From: Zhengitettix transpicula
Lineage: Eukaryota; Arthropoda; Insecta; Orthoptera; Tetrigidae
DNA length: 64,000 nt
Direction: 5' to 3'
Assembly: GCA_037074705.1 (NCBI GenBank)
Contig: CM073596.1
Span: forward strand, 14,316,501 to 14,380,500
The number at the start of each line of letters is the position of its first letter. Positions within the stretch are counted from its first letter, which is position 1. Under the pieces are notes generated by a model. It saw nothing but the letters and a program-made list of their open reading frames with translations, made no database searches and had not been told where the DNA came from. Below, in pieces: positions 1 to 11,999 of this stretch. The position numbers and the translations under genes are program-made.

Positions 1-837
1 GCGCTAAAATGCGAGACGATAGTTCAGTTCGCGGAAAGACATCGTCGATTTACAGCTGTTTGTTGGTGAGGAGAATTCAACAGAGTTGGCGATCAGAATT
101 TAACAGAGTTGGTTGGTGCCTGGACATTTTTGAGGACAAAGTAAAACATTCACGAAAGAATAAATTTCAGTTTGAGTCCAATGCAGTAAAGACTGGCAAA
201 TCTACAAACCACGGAATTCACCAAAGGCAAGCAGAATTCACCTAAGGCAAGCTGACAACAAAAAAGAAGAATAATCCGAGTTCCTGACATCCTATAAATT
301 TTGGCTAGAATCAGTGTAAAATCTGTGAGTCTTAGAATCAGTGTAAAATCCCGCAATAGTGTATTTAGAAAACGAAAGGTATGTTGGAATGCTGGACAAA
401 AGTGAGTAACAAAATACAAAATAATTAATTATGTAAACGTAATTGAAAGATAGAAGTCAGATTTCGTTCTCCGTTTAAATTGTTAATTCGTTCTAATCAC
501 TTTACTTCTTAATTTAGTTCTCATTTTAAATTTTTAATCACAGTTAATCTCTCTACTTTTAAATTTCGTTTTAGTTTAATTCTTTTAATTGTGATTTGTT
601 TGGTAAAAGATTTTTAAACATAATTAATGTGTTTATTATCAAACCCAGTGAAGAGCCTGAGATCTAATATTTTAAATTTGTAATTGTTTTAAATTAAATG
701 TCACAAAATTAATAAATATTGTTTGTAAATTTTTTAAATTATTTTTGTTAAATAACGCCTTCCATTTGAATGTTACATAAATAGCTTCAACGAGAGGCAA
801 ATTTCATTTAATTAAAGTATTTAATTTGTATATTACA
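1..837 (+). mobile_element. LTR copy (Gypsy/Pao-like), cut by the window edge
   Basis: This stretch aligns through most of its length with 61238-62144. Shared landmarks in the same order include GTTCGCGGAAA, CCGAGTTCCTG, the AAATCTGTGAGT block, TTATCAAACCCAGT and CTTCAACGAGAGGCAAAT. It ends in ATTACA, as the other copy does. In that copy ATTACA is followed by a primer-binding-site-like stretch; here flanking DNA follows. It is therefore a solo LTR or the 3' LTR of an element lying to the left of the window. The two copies differ by many substitutions and small gaps, so they are old. The short ORFs inside (9-245 and 150-419) have no recognisable product. Confidence 0.6.
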
Positions 838-1898
838 ATATCTTTGGGTTTGCTTTTGATATTTTTTGTCTTTGGTTTCGTTTAGTTGTTATGGTGATGG
901 CGAAGGGTGATAAATAAGTTGATTAAACAATACTGAGTTTACTTTTTTTATAAAGCATGCCCTGCTGTATATTCAAATGAATCTGCTATATATTATAATT
1001 GATATATTGAATATGCTCATTTCCATCCGAGTTAACAATCGAAACTTTTTGGCGCTTATTTTGCAAGTAAGATCTCAATAAAGAAAGGGGAACAGAACAT
1101 AAGGTTAAAAGGTGATATTGAAAATAGAGGTCGTCTGTTCCAGTGGACAGATGAAAGGTTATAGTTCGATGTCTGTAATTAGTGCAATAGAGGTATGGAA
1201 ACAACATATTCTACGGTCTGAGGTGGTCTATTCTATGTGAGTCGTCGTTTTTTTATTTTGTGTTTACGAGGAAGCAGTCGACAATTTTGCGCAACAGTTC
1301 ATTACCCTTCCATGCAGTTACTCGATCTGTCTTCCGCTCGGCTGGCGGTCGTTATGGACACTACATCACTGTCGGAGGTAACTGGGCCAACAAAGGCCGC
1401 GCTATGACAATGCTATCGGCTCCGGGATGCAGCAGTTCCTCTGGGAGGGCAAAAGCCCCGTGGGAACCCTGCGGAACACAGGGATACTCACACTGTACAC
1501 AAACACAAATGGGTCGCAGATAATTTCATTTATCAATACATTACATTAAATTTTATTAATTACGTCAACTATACTTGATCACTCGACAATATCCGCATAT
1601 GCAAACAAGATGTTAAAAAATTAATTTTATAAATAGAATTAAATACTAGAGAGTAATAATGATACGGACTCGAAATTCCCTCTTGTAACTGATGTGTACA
1701 TCAGATGAAACTAGGCTGATCATTCATAGAACTTAAGTCTGAAAGGCTATTGTATTTTTCTAGGAGACTAAATTCGTTTCATAAAATAATGAAGCGGTCT
1801 CTAATGCTCACGATCGTGTTTTCTAATTTTACTTACGTTTTCACGTACTATATAACGTCAAGTAATTAAAATTAAAAATATTTACGTCTGATCGAAAA
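838..1898. other. Intergenic, AT-rich; no feature recognised
   Basis: AT-rich DNA with one GC-richer patch at about 1260-1520 that is open for 87 codons on the plus strand. The predicted peptide is rich in S, G and R and matches no family I know. No splice sites or upstream signals make it convincing. Confidence 0.5.
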
Positions 1899-3372
1899 TA
1901 ATTAATAAGGAAGGTAGCCAATTCATTCGCACGTGAGGAAAGGGACAAGGATCCCAGAAACATTGTGTGGTATTTATTTTATCACTTTTTTGTCTGAATT
2001 AATTAATTAAAATAAAACGGAATCTTATTTAATCTCTCAATTGAATTTTAGTAATGAATATTTTGTTGACCTTAGACCTACAAATATGTATAAAATTAAC
2101 AGTCTATCAATTTTAGAAAAATATCTAGAGTATTCTTAACGTTATGTGAATCATAAAATTTAGCATGTATTTATAATTCACAAAGTTACGATTATGAAAA
2201 ATATAACTACTAAATAAATGGAGATTCATGTGTGATAAATTTCAGCTGTCACAGGAACAAAATCTGAATGACAAAATATTTTAAATCAAACGTGTAAAAC
2301 AGCCGAAGAAATATTTTCCAGACTGATTGAAAATAATTAATAAGGAAGGTAGCCAATTCATTCGCACGCGAGGAAAGGGACAAGGATTCCAGACATGTTG
2401 TGCGGTATTTATTTTATAATTTATTGTCTGAATTGGCTATCTTCCTTATTAATTATTTAAAATAAAACGGAATATTATTTAATTTCTCAATTGAATTTTA
2501 GTCATGAATATTTTGTTGAAATTAGACCTACGAATATGTATATAATTAACAGTCTATCAAATTTTAAAAAAATCTAGAGTATTATTGGCGTTATTGTGTA
2601 TAATACAATTTATTATGTATTTATAATTCACAAAGTTACGATTATGAAAAATATAACAACTAAATAAATGGAGATTAATGTGTGATAAATTTCAGCTGTC
2701 ACAGGAACAACGTCGGAACGACAAAATATTTTAAATCAAACGTGTAAAACAGCCGGAGAAATCTTTTCCAGTCTGATTGAAAATAATTATTAAGGAAGTT
2801 AGCCAATTCATTCGCATGTGAGGAAAGGGACAAGGATCCCAGAAACGTTGTGCGGTATTTATTTTATAATTTTTTGTTTTAATTGGCTTCCTTCCTTATT
2901 AATTAATTAAAATAAAACGGAATCTTATTTAATTTCTCAATTTAATTTTAGTCGTGAATGTTTTGTTGACATTAGATCTACGAATAGTATATAATTAACA
3001 GTCTATCAAATTTAAAAAAATATCTAGAGTATTATTGGCGTTATTGTGTATAATACAATTTATTATGTATTTATAATTCACAAAGTTACGATGATGAAAA
3101 ATATAACTACTAAATAAATGGAGATTAATGTGTGATAAATATGTATAAAATTAACAGTCTATCAAATTTAAAAAAATATCTAGAGTATTATTAGCGTTGT
3201 GTATCATACAATTTATAATGTATTTATAATTCATAAAGTTACGATTATGATAAATATAACTACTAAATAAATGGAGATTAATGTGTGATAAATTTCAGCT
3301 GTCACAGGAACAAAATCGGAACGACAAAATATTTTAAATCAGACGCAAAACAGCCGAAGAAATCTTTTCCAG
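1899..3372. repeat. Tandem array of about 440-bp units (three plus a partial)
   Basis: Units begin at about 1901, 2336 and 2786 with ATTAATAAGGAAGGTAGCC or a close variant, giving periods of 435 and 450 bp. The third unit carries an extra internal duplication: about 180 bp, from ATGTATAAAATTAACAGTC to GGAGATTAATGTGTGATAAAT, is repeated at about 3140-3290. Each unit opens with an inverted repeat, clearest at 2332-2456, where roughly 28-base arms (AATTAATAAGGAAGG / CCTTATTAATT) enclose about 65 bp. A diverged fragment lies at 31838-31945, so the unit is also dispersed. Confidence 0.85.
2332..2456. repeat. Fold-back head of the 440-bp unit
   Basis: The arm AATTAATAAGGAAGGTAGCC at about 2335-2354 is matched in reverse complement by GGCTATCTTCCTTATTAATT at about 2433-2453. 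The same palindrome is present but more decayed at about 1899-2010 and 2784-2910. It resembles the terminus of a MITE that was later amplified in tandem; that origin is an inference. Confidence 0.7.
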
Positions 3373-6240
3373 ATTTTATAGTCGCCAGCAAAATCCATTG
3401 ATGCGAGGAAGATAACAACATGTCAATGACAGAGCCCTACGGCGGAAGAAAGTAAGCGTGTTCTTTCCGAGAAGCAGTGTTAAATGATGAACGAACACCG
3501 AGGGAAAAAAACTTACATTAATCTCCCGAAGAGGCAGCTGAGGGAGACAAGAAGGTTTTTCTCGCAAGAAAGAGGCCAAAGTGCCTTGTAAATTTATGAC
3601 TCGTTTCTGAAAGCCAAACAATAAAATTACCGTTCTATTAGTCTGCACTTTTTTCCTCATTAAACCTCGATACTTTATTCATATTTTGACGCAGAGACGA
3701 AATCATGTGCTAGAGAAAACGTAAGAAGTCGTACGGTAAATTAAATTATTTCGGACGCCAATATTCTAATTAATTAACGAGTAAGTCGGATATTCGGGAA
3801 ACTAATTGAGCAGGAACGGGAAAAAACCAAACTGTATGCACGTTGACGTAAACTATCATTTTATTTGTCCTTCCGTTCCATTTCTTTCCACCTGGAGTGA
3901 CCAAAGATGATCAGATCCCGATGAAGAGTTCTAGTTCTTTCATTCCCTTGACCCCTAGGAAATTATTTATTTCTTTTTAGTAATAACTCCATTCGTATAG
4001 TATGTTTAAATAGTCTATCAACATTAATTATTTTTTGTTATAGTACTTATTTCATACCTTGCTTAGTCCCTATTTGTATTTTCTGCTATTTTTTAAGTAA
4101 TCTTTATTTATAGTCGCATCTACTACATTGGTAATTAGTGATTTCCTGTTTAAGTGAAACTTATTCTGCTCCTTTTTTTTCATGTACGACCTGGGAGTTT
4201 CTACAGATTCCTCGTCGTTCTGTTTTGTGTAGTGACTTGTCCGTCGTTTGTTTTTCCTCCTAGTGTGCGTGTGCCAGGTTTTGTGTTTATTCTCGTGTGA
4301 TGTGTAATTCCATATTTTATGATATTTAATTCTCTAAAGATCAATTTTTACCAAGTTCGTATTGAATTCGTTTGCATACTGTAAATATATTATATAAAAC
4401 CCACTAATATTGTCACGAATTTTTATTATTATTACTATATAGTACATTGAGTTATGTTGGACAGGGAAATTTATGTTTGTTAACTTATAATTGTTATTAA
4501 TTGTAGCATCCAATAAATATATGGTAATTGTATGTAATGACGTAACCTCTTTCCTCATACGAGCGCTAATGAAATAAATTATAAAATAAAACAAAAATTG
4601 TCCTCGATATGCGTCTTGCTTGTCTCAATTTGCAGACATTTCAGGTTTATTACGACTTATTATAATTTTGTTGTATCCTAAATTATGCTTCTTAATGACG
4701 GTATTGTTTTTTAATAAATGCTTCTCAATTTATCAAATTTTTCTACGATGATAATCGCGGAAATGTTTCGACTGGGTTGATGAACCGCGAATCAGTTATA
4801 AAATCGAAAGCCAATCGTGTTTGTTGCATATTAGGATAATTTAGTTATATATTTATGAACAGTATCCGTGTGTTTGCAGTGGAACATTGCTTCAATTATA
4901 TTAATATTTTATATTTCAAGTAATGGCACAGTACTGAAATCAATAAGAAATTTATTTCGATGAAAGAATTTTTCATCTGACTTTACAGAATCTTCTGTGT
5001 ATTTATAACATCCATTGCTCCATTCATAAAGCTTTGAGAAAATATTTCTTACAATATAAATTCAAAGTTGATTTTCTTATGCAAATGATATCCTTTGAGA
5101 TCGTATTTTCTTACTATTGAAATTTGTCCCGCTGCGATCATATTTTATTATCTTTCTACATGAATAAAAATTTTTATAACCCTACTTTTTAATCAGTCAC
5201 GAATAAGTTCTAATCATTAATGAAAGAGCTTTTGGAGATTTATAAATTTTTATTGTAAAAATGGAAGCCGAAAGGTTTTGAAGATATACACATTTTATTC
5301 TTTGTCACAGATAAAATGAGGGGTTATGAAAATTTTCATTCATCATAAAAATATCAGTCTTCATAATATCAAATTTGCATATTCATGGATTCAAACCTTT
5401 TTTAACTCACCCATCAAACGTAAAGAAGATCCTACAATGAAGGTATATTCCTGTTATTTTTTCACTCTAAAGGGAGTTACTCATATAAATATAGACTGGT
5501 ATTAATTTTATTCTACAATTGTAACGCACAAATACATCATTCATATATGAATATTATTTTTTCCCCCACAACAGTTCCGTACTTCTTGTTGTCATTGGGC
5601 CTAACCAGGTTTCCTCTCACGGCAAGAAGCACCCTTAAGTTCGTTCTTCTTTCTAACGGAACCTCCTAATTAATTAACTTGGTAATTCGCTCACTGGCTT
5701 TTGAAAAAAAAAACATTTCGCAGATGACGTCTGCTCGGATCTCGCAAGCTGCCAGACGAGGCGAAAGCTTTTTATAATTGTGGAGGTGTGGCCGCGTGTG
5801 ATTCACACAAGTAATTAACAAGGCGCGTACAACGTTGCTCTTCTGTAAGCTTCCAAAAAGGAACCACACAAATGTTCAACAGTATAATGGAAAATAAGTC
5901 AAGTCAAAACATTACTATATATTTTTAAATAATTTATAACGTAGCAATTATCTATCTCAGCCATTCATCAGAATGTCTCTTTGATAGTTTATTGGAGATT
6001 CCAATTTTGAATAACCAAAGTCGGTAATTTCAGAATTTAATCATTTCCGAATTAGTTCTCATCAGTCACAGAGATCAAAATTCATTAGATAAATATGTTT
6101 CATAATAAAAATGTTGCCACCTGATATTTTTCTTTCGTTTTCCGTTCCCTATAAATTTGATTTATGGAAGGGAATTTCTATTCCTTCTAAATCCATCCAA
6201 GTGAGTGCATTCATTAAATCAAATAAATTCTGAAAAGGAA
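3373..6240. other. Intergenic, AT-rich; nothing recognised
   Basis: No repeat shared with the rest of the window was found. ORFs of 94 codons or fewer on the minus strand (3376-3660, 4334-4594, 5666-5869) look like chance openings. A pyrimidine-rich, GC-richer patch at about 4170-4300 is unassigned. Confidence 0.5.
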
Positions 6241-6279
6241 CAATTCTGATTCAAAGTTTTAATTTAACGTCTGTTTCGA

Positions 6280-6480
6280 ATTAATAAAACATGACCTTTT
6301 TCAGACACTTTTTATTTATATTATGACGACGTTTCGATACCCTTTTCCTATTTTCCTACAGAGGAAGCATTTACAAATATACTATAAATCTAATCATTTG
6401 TAAATGCCTCCTCCGTAGAAAAAAAACCTAAAAAAGATACAAACGTCGTCATAATATAAATAAAAAATAAAAGAGTCTGT
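6280..6480. mobile_element. Family C fold-back element (hairpin copy)
   Basis: The left arm runs from CAGACACTTTTTATTTATA through TATGACGACGTTTCGATAC. The right arm is its reverse complement (ACAAACGTCGTCATAATATA, then an AAATAAAAGAGTCTG end). Arms are about 90 bp each around a short centre with a second inverted motif (GAGGAAGCATTTACAAA / TTTGTAAATGCCTCCTC). Similar sequence occurs at 38530, 44391, 51091 and 53241. TGATTCAA occurs on both outer sides and may be a short target duplication, but that is weak. Confidence 0.75.
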
Positions 6481-6510
6481 TTTATTATTTTTGATTCAAT
6501 TTTGATTTTT

Positions 6511-9500
6511 TAAAATTGGCAAAACATCTAATTAAATGTTCAAAATGAATTTAATTTTTGAATACTAGGACAAATTTGAGTTCTGTACTGAGTCTTTCTT
6601 TCTACTTCTCTCTAAAAGAAAAATATTTTAACACTTATTTTTCCCCACAGCGCTTCGAATATTTCTGTCCTTATAAAAATCAAATAAAAATCATATTATA
6701 ATTATAATTCGCTGTTAGTGGACATTGAAATGTTCAAAAACATGTCTCCTACAACCCTCTGCAGATTTAGACCAATTTTCACTTTAACAGCTGCCGCACC
6801 CTCAAACAAATCAGTCGAGTGCTGCGGGATGGCATCTAACACCAACTTTGGCCTGAGAGCGTACATCTTCTTGTACCGTTGCCAAATTGGTGCTGAACTT
6901 GGCTAGAACAAGGCGCAGCTGTTGTTGACAGGGCAAGGGCGGGCATCTGAATCAATAAAAGCTGAATAAGAGTCCATATTTTTTTGTCATTCGAGTAATA
7001 AGTCCCTTTTGAAATTCCATTATGCTCACAAAAATTGTACGTAACCACTTAGGTTGTAAAGCACCGATTTTTATGTATTTGAATCATATAAAAATGTGAT
7101 TACGTCATATCACACGATGACGGTTGTCGAAATCATTTCTAGAAAACGTAAGAAGAACTGAAGAAGTGCCTTAGGGGAAATTGTAGAGCATGCTTAAACA
7201 AATACACGAATTCGGTTCTCAATTTATAACTCTTTCAATAATATTTCGCATAAATAAATAAAGATACAAATTTTCAGGAACAACACATTAGGAAAAAAAA
7301 CTAAGCAAAAATAGTCCCTATCCATAAAATAAATAAATTCAGATATCAAGACATGGAGTCTTGACATTTAGAGACGTTACTCTGATTTTCGATTTTCTGT
7401 GGCATGGAGATATTTTTTTTATATAGAGAGAGAGATGATCGCGAAAGTGAGAACGTGGAACTGTTGGATGCCCATTTTTAATTACTATGATGAAATAAGG
7501 GTTGCAAAAGTTCCCAACGCTACTTTAAATTTAGTTTATTTAGTACGTATTTAATTCAAACACATTAAAGAGGGACCAGATTTATTTTACAAGCACGAAA
7601 CAAATAATTTAAGTAATGGAATATTTTTATTTTTAATTATTATTGTTATATCAACAGACATTTTAAGGCTATATGATTTTTTATGAATATTAATAATTTC
7701 AAACATATTAAAAATTATGTTACATCTTGTGTGGTGCTGAATTAGCAGAATTATGTTAGATTGTCTACAGTGGCCAGACCGTCCCAAAAGGCTTAATTTA
7801 ATTCTACGAAACTGGATAGAACGTTTCCCGAAAGCACTCGGGCATCTAGTAGGATCTTCCAGTAAACTAACAAACATTCTCTATTGAAGAATGGTCACGT
7901 AGTAGTCGTGGGAAAATGTACAGATGTGGTTTAGCGACGCAGGTTAGGAAACTGCATCAAAGCCGTATTAACTGTTGCCCGTAAAGGAAGGAAATGACAA
8001 TTCAGTTTGTTCACCGTACAGAGCTAAAAACTAGAAAAAAAAGAGGTTACACAATTGAAAAGTAGTAGGGTGCAAAATGTTCATTGACATATCAATATGA
8101 GAACTCGCTGTTTCTCTGCCTGCTTTACCCCGTGGGACAAGCTTTGATGGTCTCGATCCCCGCTAGGCCGTATAATTTCGTCGACGCGTCTGTCGTTCTC
8201 TGCGTGAAACCGCCATAAACTATAAAACCTTTTATTGCTGTGGCAGAAGAGAACACGCTTCGTCCACAGACCTCGCTTCGCCTACGCGTCATGTGCAAAG
8301 TGTTGAAAAATATAATAAACTAAACTAAACATAAAAGTTCTACTAGTAAACTGTTTATTTCAAAGTTCTTTTCAATTTTTTCAACTCTTAAAGACTTTAT
8401 CTGCATCCACTTTTAAAATCTCGGTGGAATTAAAGCTACACCTCAAACCCCTCTCTTTTTGGGTTTCTAGCCAATCGGAGTTATTCATTTCAGCCCGGAA
8501 ATTTTGAATTTCTCAAACACCGGTCAATTCTACTGTCTTGTAACGTCGCGTACTATTTTCCTCATACCCTGACCCTAACTATTGCAAATGTTCCGTCCGC
8601 CACAAACCGGCACTTGGTACATCATTTCGGCAAAAACAGGATCATAAAAGTTCTCCATTCGACAGTTTCATAATAATAAAGACTCTGCATAAATAATTTT
8701 AGAAATACAAAATATATATAAAGCGCCCACTTTCAAGTTTTATCCAATATACAACTGTAAATTTGGTACAACCTTAAATGCATTTCATATTTTTAGTTTC
8801 AGCGCAAAATTTTAATCCAAACACAAATATATGTGTACGTAAAATTATAGGGATTCAAAAATAAGATAACTGTAGCATTGGAAAGGATATAAAAATGATT
8901 GAGTCTGAAACACGACACAGGTCAGTAAAACAGAATTTAACCGTTTAGTGCATGATTTTTTTTGTTTTTTTAAAATAATTTTTAGGATGATTTTTTGTGA
9001 ATACAATATGTAAAAAAATAAGCAAAAATTATCAAACGTGACCAGATTTAATTTGGCTCATGTTGCATATGTAACAAATATTAATTAGGTCTGATTTATC
9101 AAAAGCTCAAATATATTGGATAATTATGATTTTAATGCAATTAGAATACCCTGAGAATGACGCTTAAATTTTTGTCCTTAAATAAAAACATTAAAAAAGG
9201 AGGAAATAAAAATTCTGAAGTTGACCGGCGGGTAGAAAAATCTGGCTTAAGGGGATGACTCACAAAAAGCTAGGACAGGCATGTTTTAACATGTCCACGG
9301 ATGCCAAAAATTTCAGTCGCCTCTGAGGTAATACTAAATGTAACGTTGCATATATACTACAGTATGTACTACAGACTTAAAGATCTCTGATTGAACTAAA
9401 AATATTCATATTTAACGACAGGTGGACGGACGATTATATGCAAAGCTCCGAGCTATGTTGCGCGATTTAATTTGAATAAAATGCACGAAAACAATAAAGC

Positions 9501-11125
9501 ACTTCCCGAATTTGAAATCCCAGGCGTTTGTCTTTGTGAATTAAAAAGAGAAAGGGAGAATAAAAAAAGTTTGCTCGTTTCCCGTTGACAAGTTGGATGT
9601 AAAAATTTAATGCATCTGCTGGCGACAGATTTATCAGGTGTTCTATGAAGGTGATTGAAGTTTCTGCCGAGTTTCAGTTGGCAGTGAGTTTTTTTTTAAC
9701 GTGAATCAAGTTGAAAATCTAGCTCCCTCTTCACATAAAACAACAGAATTCGTATGCTTGAGCTGGCACTTTACAATCACTTGTGTTCGGTAGTCGTGTA
9801 AATTGCATTTATCGAGAATGTTAGTTTGTGTTTCCGTTGGGAAAGTTAGTTTCGGCTAGTTTCAGACTGGTAGCTAGACTGTAACTATAACACAGTAACA
9901 AACTGGAAGCGGAACGCCGGGTAGAGTTTGTAGATTCATGTATATTCTCATGTCCGAACATGAAGTCCATATACTTAAAGATCAATTATATTGAAAATAA
10001 ATTAATTTAAAGTTTAAAAATCGTGTCACAAAACTAATCCAAATAATCAGAGCACTTCTACTAAATCTAAGAAGAAAATTTGAGCGATAAATTACTTGAA
10101 ACGTCATACTTTTCTTGGTGAAAACATTAAATTAATATGAATTAATCTTAAGTTCATATTTCAGCGGAAGTACTAGTAATCTAAAAATCAGAAACACAAT
10201 GAGATATTCGCAAATTTGCCTTTATCATAATTTTTCTGTTAGTGCAATTATTGTAAAAATTTCTTAATACACAATTACCTAAAGTCGACTATGGATAAAA
10301 AAAATTGAGCTGCAGAAAATAATTTCTCATTTAACGAATAATTAAATCTTAACGACTGGATAATTATAAATCCACAAAGTGGAAATATTCACATTTTGTA
10401 ATCACATCCTTTACGGTTTCGATGAATGAGATTCCATCGATACTTATTATATCTAAAATATTCACATTTATTCATTTGAAAGTCCTAGTAAGAGGATTAT
10501 TTTCTTTTTCGTAGAGTTATAAATTGAAATATAAAATAACTGCAGAGTTTCTGCTATTAGGAGCGTTGAATCATATTTTACTCATTAAAGAAGAGCTATA
10601 AACAATGCCGTTAATATGGTTATAAAAATTTCTAAATAACTTAATTTTATCATAGATTTTATGTATGTATATTTAATATATGGATATAAAACTTCAGTTT
10701 CGGAAAATCATTATATGGATGTTTAAATGTATCAATCACTTGACAGAAATCATCAATATTTCCAGGAATATATAAAAAATAACATAATCATATACATACT
10801 TATAGTCAACTACGATCTATTTTCAAATTATATATGCTCGTTTGTAACTTCAGAATTTCATTTATTGCTATAGATAATCCTCAATTATTGATTAGAATAT
10901 CCGAGTTCATAAACAACTATTTTTCCAAAGGAATTATTTAATCTGATTTATTTGAATTGATTAAGGATCCAATCAGCCTTACGTGTGCTTGCTGTTTATC
11001 ATGAACACTTTCCATATTTCATTCAACCAGTTTAATTTCAGCAATATTCTAGAATAATTAATTTTTTATATTAAAAAAATATCTCTATTATCATATATAA
11101 TATCTATATAATATCATATATATTA
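6511..11125. other. Intergenic, AT-rich; nothing recognised
   Basis: About 4.6 kb without window-internal repeats. Small ORFs (6718-6906, 6836-7048, 7587-7877) are under 100 codons and match nothing I recognise. A short GA run lies at about 7424-7434. GC-richer patches at 8100-8280 and 8410-8620 show no coding structure. Confidence 0.5.
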
Positions 11126-11876
11126 TCTATATAATAAAAATGAATGTATATTTGTATGTATGTATTTACGTTAATTTATATACAGATTTTAACGCGTGGA
11201 CAGATTTCAACAAATATTGATACCCACATTCTTAAAAACACGAAAAAACGGTGCTGTGGGGGTGAGAAACCCCTAGAATATAGGTGGAAAAAAATTATAA
11301 TTTAAAAATGTGATCATTTTGCGTTTAATTTCGGCGTGGAAAGACACCGTGACGTCACTCGAGTGTGAGAGTGTGACGTTACTACGCGACGAACAAAGGA
11401 AATAGTTCGTATTTACGTAATTAAATAAAGCAGAAATATTTTCATTGAATAAAAAGTCCATCGAATGATAATAAAAAAAATCAATACGAATATTTTACGA
11501 TCCTTGCGGGAAGTGTAAGTTAATTTCCTCGCCATATTAGTGAGTCCAATATCGCGACCATTTGTTTATATTATGAATCTAGCTAAGAATTTCATCAATT
11601 TAATCTTTTGTAATGTCTGAAGACTGAGGAACAATTATATCCTGCAATACTCGAGGAGTATATTTAAGAAGAAATCCGGAGGATTGTTTGTTGGCATCAA
11701 TGCAATAAAACTCAATGTATTTTGCAGTTGTTGGACGATCGGTTGAAAGTATGTACGGAACTAGGAACTGTTAGATTTAGGAGAAAATCACATCTTGTTT
11801 AAATATTAATATAGAATTAAATAGTTTTTCGGGTTTATATAAATAAGTGCACGGGCAAGTCCGGGCAATCAGCTAG
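11126..11876 (+). mobile_element. Non-autonomous Helitron copy 1
   Basis: It starts with TCTATATAATAAAAATG and ends with CAGCTAG followed by T. The base before TC is A, so the insertion lies between A and T, as expected for Helitrons. There is no transposase or RepHel ORF. Internal landmarks shared with the other copies are AACGCGTGGACAGA, GTGAGAAACCCCTAG, GTGACGTCACTCGAG, AAGCAGAAATATTTTCATTG, ACTCGAGGAGTATATTTAAG and TTCGGGTTTATATAAATAAG. The tail (GGGCAAGTCCGGGCAATCAG) is a slightly diverged form of GGGCAACGCCGGGCACCCAG seen in other copies. A 62-codon minus-strand ORF at 11273-11461 is incidental. Confidence 0.85.
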
Positions 11877-11929
11877 TAAACAAATAAAATTACTGCCAAT
11901 ATGTCAAAAAATTATTAATTAATTAAAAC

Positions 11930-11985
11930 AATTGTTTTTCAGTACAACATTTTTTCCACAATTGTGGGGCTTCATCAGGTAATTT
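11930..11985 (-). repeat. Retroelement-tail remnant with CTGATGA core
   Basis: On the minus strand CCTGATGA is followed by a strong hairpin stem (AGCCCCACAATTGTGG) and then ATGTTGT. This layout is like the 3' ends of several arthropod retroelements, in which CTGATGA, a variable stem and CGAAAC occur in order. Here the expected CGAAAC is degraded to an A-run. No coding remnant flanks it. Confidence 0.45.
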
Positions 11986-11999
11986 TCATTTATGAATGT

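Noticed and set aside
8140..8175. GGTCTCGATCCCCGC-type sequence as a tRNA T-arm
   Set aside because: No acceptor, D or anticodon arm can be drawn around it on either strand.
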